In this document: positions 5,135 to 7,207 of the stretch, in pieces
Layout of the letters: each line of letters starts with the position of its first letter
Numbering within the stretch: the first letter of the stretch is position 1
Origin: Holosporales bacterium
Lineage (GTDB): Bacteria > Pseudomonadota > Alphaproteobacteria > BNTO01
Reading direction: 5' to 3'
DNA length: 7,207 nucleotides
Assembly (NCBI GenBank): GCA_031265645.1
Contig: JAISCJ010000081.1
Location: 1 to 7,207, forward strand
Translations under genes and position numbers: made by a program
The notes under the pieces: generated by a model
The model's database searches: none
Told to the model about the DNA's origin: nothing
Seen by the model: only the letters and a program-made list of their open reading frames with translations

Positions 5135-6616
5135 ATGTTTTTCCTTGGATATAATGACATACATTTATTGTCCATATTAGCGTTTTCACCGCTGTTGGGC
5201 TTGTTGTTTTTGGTGCAAACTCGCGAGGAACGCAACATACAAAACTGCACGTTGTGGGTAAATGTATTTACGTTGCTGGTTGCAGCTCTTGCTATGTGGA
5301 GCGTGGATCTTCCGATTAATGGATTTGACTTAATAGAGCGCGCTCCATGGTTATCTCAGGGTAACGTTAACTACCATTTGGGAGTAGATAACCTTTCCAT
5401 TGTGTTGGTTTTACTTCTTACGGGCATATTCCCTGCAATAATAATCGCATCGTTCAATCAATGTCGCGGAGGAAGGCGCACTCGAATGATGCTTTTATTG
5501 GGCCTCGAAGGATGTTTGCTACTGGCAATTTGCGCAATAGACATAATCGTTTTGTTTATTGCGTTTACGGCAGGATACCTTTGCTTTTTAGCGTTAATAA
5601 AAACTTCAGGGCATATGTTGGCGCGCACATCGCTCCTTCAACTTGCAATTGGACTAACCGTCTTGCTGATTGCTCTGCTAAAAATTTCGGACATAACAGG
5701 TTCGTTTTCGTTCGAGATCGTACGGTATGAAGCGACGAAAGCCTCATTAGGAAAATATCTAAATTTAATGATTTTGCTTGCACTTTTTTCTGTGGCGTAT
5801 CCACTTGGGTACGTAAAACGAACATTCGACGAAAAAGAAAGAGATTTTTCAATTATAGATTTTGTAAGCACGACTCCAATGTTAATAGGGCGCATTTTTT
5901 TGATATACAGACTTTTCTCGATCGTATGTTGCGCCGAGTGTCGATATTGTTTATATGCATCGTTCTTTTGCTTGTTTTTTAACCTATACAAATTGAAGAA
6001 ACTAGCGACAATTAAATTCAATTCTGTTCAGGTTTCTTTTCGACAGCCAGCACAAGACAAGCTTGCTTCAGGGTATGTTCGAGCATGCGCATTGTGCCTC
6101 GAAAGAATTATTATAAGTTTCGTGCTGATTGATTTATTGATTGAACCAACGCCTAAAAGCGTATATCTGATAGCAAATTACACCTTAGCCCTCGCATGTG
6201 TGTGCACACTTCCGCGATGTCGTGTGAAACCGAAGTTTGACACAATTGCGCTATCGGGACTCATGCTTTTCTGCACAGGATTCCCTTGTTGGAGTTACGT
6301 AAATACGCTTCAAAAAATCATTCTGCAGGACAATTGGCTTTTTGGGGTAGCGTATATAATTGGCGTGTTCATGTTCGTTGGCGTAATATTCAGCTTTGTA
6401 AAAAATGCCGAAAATATAAAGCGTCAATTATGTTTAAGTCTTGAATCAAGCCGACAAGATTTTCGAACGTATGCACTATCTACTTGTTCGATTGCGATGG
6501 TTGCAGGTTCGCTTGTTACCGTCAACGCATATCCGTACGTGCTTCCTGCACCGATTTGTTTTTCAGTAGATCGAATTTCAATAAACCTCCTTCGAAACCC
6601 CAGGGCGCCGACGTAG
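5135..6616 (+). CDS. nuoM-like: Diverged NuoM-like antiporter subunit of a complex I-type membrane arm
   Basis: 493 residues with about 14 transmembrane helices, the normal NuoM length. The clearest anchor is 'APWLSQGNVNYHLGVDNLSI' (70-89), matching the NuoM PWIP..GI.YHLGVDG.S element before TM4. 'AIDIIVLFIAFTAG' (134-147) fits NuoM AIDMFLFFFFWEM without gaps and places Thr145 at the essential TM5 Glu (E144). 'YLNLMILLALFSVAYP' (208-223) fits NuoM YLLMLGFFIAFAVKMP and places Ala221 at the TM7 Lys (K234). K265 falls on Ile251/Gly252, although Arg253 is adjacent, and E407 falls on about Leu392. 'KLKKL' (286-290) corresponds to the DIKRL loop. The second half is poorly conserved and rich in Cys. 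The start is 4 bp after the previous stop; no strong Shine-Dalgarno is visible, so translation may be coupled. No nuoN follows. Confidence 0.72.
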   Translation: MFFLGYNDIHLLSILAFSPLLGLLFLVQTREERNIQNCTLWVNVFTLLVAALAMWSVDLPINGFDLIERAPWLSQGNVNYHLGVDNLSIVLVLLLTGIFPAIIIASFNQCRGGRRTRMMLLLGLEGCLLLAICAIDIIVLFIAFTAGYLCFLALIKTSGHMLARTSLLQLAIGLTVLLIALLKISDITGSFSFEIVRYEATKASLGKYLNLMILLALFSVAYPLGYVKRTFDEKERDFSIIDFVSTTPMLIGRIFLIYRLFSIVCCAECRYCLYASFFCLFFNLYKLKKLATIKFNSVQVSFRQPAQDKLASGYVRACALCLERIIISFVLIDLLIEPTPKSVYLIANYTLALACVCTLPRCRVKPKFDTIALSGLMLFCTGFPCWSYVNTLQKIILQDNWLFGVAYIIGVFMFVGVIFSFVKNAENIKRQLCLSLESSRQDFRTYALSTCSIAMVAGSLVTVNAYPYVLPAPICFSVDRISINLLRNPRAPT

Positions 6617-6883
6617 AAATCCTCACAATAAAAATTTGCATTTCATCAAAATATCCTTAACGGCTATTTAACAACAGCGTCGTTTTCAGTTTGTACATTC
6701 ATGGACGGATTACTTTCTCTTATTGCTATAAACTTAGCCCTTCTTAGAGCTCTGGAACCTGGATTCGGCGCATTTATGGGATGCCCTGCGAAAATACTTT
6801 ACCAGAGGCACCAATCAATTAGAGGCATTCTCTTCATTGGACCAGGCAAGGAAATGTGCTGAAACAATTTTAACAATTGTGAA
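6617..6883. other. 267-bp spacer between convergent genes; possible gene relic, no convincing gene
   Basis: A 53-codon plus-strand ORF (ATG 6701 to TGA 6862) has a hydrophobic start (MDGLLSLIAINLALLRALEP), no Shine-Dalgarno and no recognised family. In another plus frame an open stretch from 6738 reads like helical protein ('ELWNLDSAHLWDALRKYF') but has no start and is preceded by TAA and TAG; it then runs on antisense to the Rpn gene. Either may be debris of a displaced gene. I see no terminator with a T-run after the nuoM-like stop. Confidence 0.3.
6864..6880. repeat. Short inverted repeat next to the Rpn stop codon
   Basis: ACAATT (6864-6869) and AATTGT (6875-6880) flank TTAAC, a weak 6-bp AT-rich stem just beyond the end of the Rpn-family gene. 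It lacks a GC-rich stem and a clear T-run, so termination is only a possibility. Confidence 0.3.
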
Positions 6884-7207
6884 CTATTCACGCAGAGACA
6901 TAACCTCTTCAATTGAAAGCTTGGTGCATCGGCTAACGACTTCCGGCGACATGCCTTCAGCCAGCAATGAACGAGCTGTTTCTTTCATAAGAGCAACACC
7001 TTTAGCTTCACCGATGGCAATACCTTTAGCTTCACCGATGGCAATACCTTTAGCTTCACCGATGGCAATGCCTTTGGCTTCACCGATGGCAACACCTTTA
7101 GCTTCACCGATGGCAATACCTTTAGCTTCACCGATGGCCATACCTTTAGCTTCACCGATAGCTTCACCCTCAGCCAACCCTTCTTCACGTGCAACTGTCA
7201 TCTCGCT
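6884..7207 (-). CDS. Rpn-family recombination-promoting nuclease/putative transposase, C-terminal part (5' end outside window)
   Basis: The frame is open from the right edge (Ser-Glu precede Met at 7201) to TAG at 6884-6886, about 107 codons. 'MTVAREEGLAEG' followed by runs of GEAKG(I/V)A, then 'ARSLLAEGMSPEVVSRCTKL' and 'SIEEVMSL', is the usual C-terminal arrangement of Rpn/PD-(D/E)XK transposase-like proteins (older PF12784-type annotation). The nuclease domain would lie to the right of the window. The internal Met at 7201 is unlikely to be the true start because such a tail normally follows the nuclease domain. The gene is convergent with the nuo-like operon. Rpn proteins are multicopy in many genomes and promote RecA-independent recombination in E. 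coli; activity of this copy cannot be judged. Confidence 0.82.
   Translation of the reverse strand, partial: SEMTVAREEGLAEGEAIGEAKGMAIGEAKGIAIGEAKGVAIGEAKGIAIGEAKGIAIGEAKGIAIGEAKGVALMKETARSLLAEGMSPEVVSRCTKLSIEEVMSLRE
6993..7160. repeat. Seven tandem 24-bp repeats inside the Rpn-family gene
   Basis: Units begin at 6993, 7017, 7041, 7065, 7089, 7113 and 7137, with consensus GCAATACCTTTAGCTTCACC followed by GATG on the plus strand, and only a few substitutions between copies. Each unit encodes eight residues (IGEAKGIA type) on the minus strand. Because 24 is a multiple of three, gain or loss of units keeps the frame, so the tail length can vary between strains. Confidence 0.95.

Noticed and set aside
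5461..5730. 89-codon plus-strand ORF inside the nuoM-like gene
   Set aside because: It is out of frame with the NuoM-like protein, which is continuous and carries recognisable motifs across this interval.
3152..6616. Mrp/Mnh Na+/H+ antiporter operon
   Set aside because: The K-L-M order, the NuoL MGGIRK signature and the NuoM YHLGVD element fit complex I better; no MnhB, E, F or G-like genes are present. It remains a minor alternative.
6993..7160. CRISPR array
   Set aside because: Units are directly adjacent with no unique spacers and encode an in-frame protein repeat.
6985..7194. 69-codon repeat ORF (SVKLKVLP type) on the minus strand
   Set aside because: It is the 24-bp repeat read in the wrong frame. 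The GEAKG frame continues into a family-typical C-terminus.

Overview
The window looks like accessory chromosome from a gene-poor, moderately AT-rich bacterium. My best inference is an alphaproteobacterium, possibly host-associated (Holosporales/Rickettsiales type). The grounds are Nuo-type K-L-M gene order, a BspA-type leucine-rich-repeat gene, an Rpn-family repeat protein, a serine-recombinase tail, and an rsmH gene lying outside its usual division/cell-wall cluster. The taxonomy is not proven by the sequence.

Layout. 3-287 (+) is the C-terminal end of a serine site-specific recombinase. 288-635 holds at best one small membrane ORF and several inverted repeats. 636-710 (-) is a clear tRNA-Val(GAC) with encoded CCA; its 3' end faces the recombinase. 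711-918 is non-coding, with a probable tRNA promoter and a long imperfect inverted repeat. 919-2082 (-) encodes a cysteine-rich leucine-rich-repeat protein. 2136-3101 (-) is rsmH (16S rRNA m4C1402 methyltransferase). From a 50-bp divergent spacer with a 13-bp palindrome, three tightly packed genes run rightward (3152-6616). 6617-6883 has no convincing gene. 6884-7207 (-) is the 3' end of an Rpn-family gene containing seven 24-bp tandem repeats.

The main point of interest is the 3152-6616 operon. By hand alignment to remembered E. coli sequences, the three membrane proteins (102, 553 and 493 residues) are highly diverged relatives of the complex I membrane subunits NuoK, NuoL and NuoM, in the normal order. 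Almost all of the buried charged residues used for proton translocation are replaced: both NuoK glutamates, the NuoL TM5 Glu and two of three lysines, and the NuoM TM5 Glu and TM7 Lys. Yet the frames are intact over about 1,150 codons, sizes are near normal for K and M, and gene spacing is 4-8 bp. This points to a maintained complex-I-like membrane module that has lost or changed its proton-pumping chemistry, rather than to plain pseudogenes. No nuoJ, nuoN or peripheral-arm gene is visible beside it.
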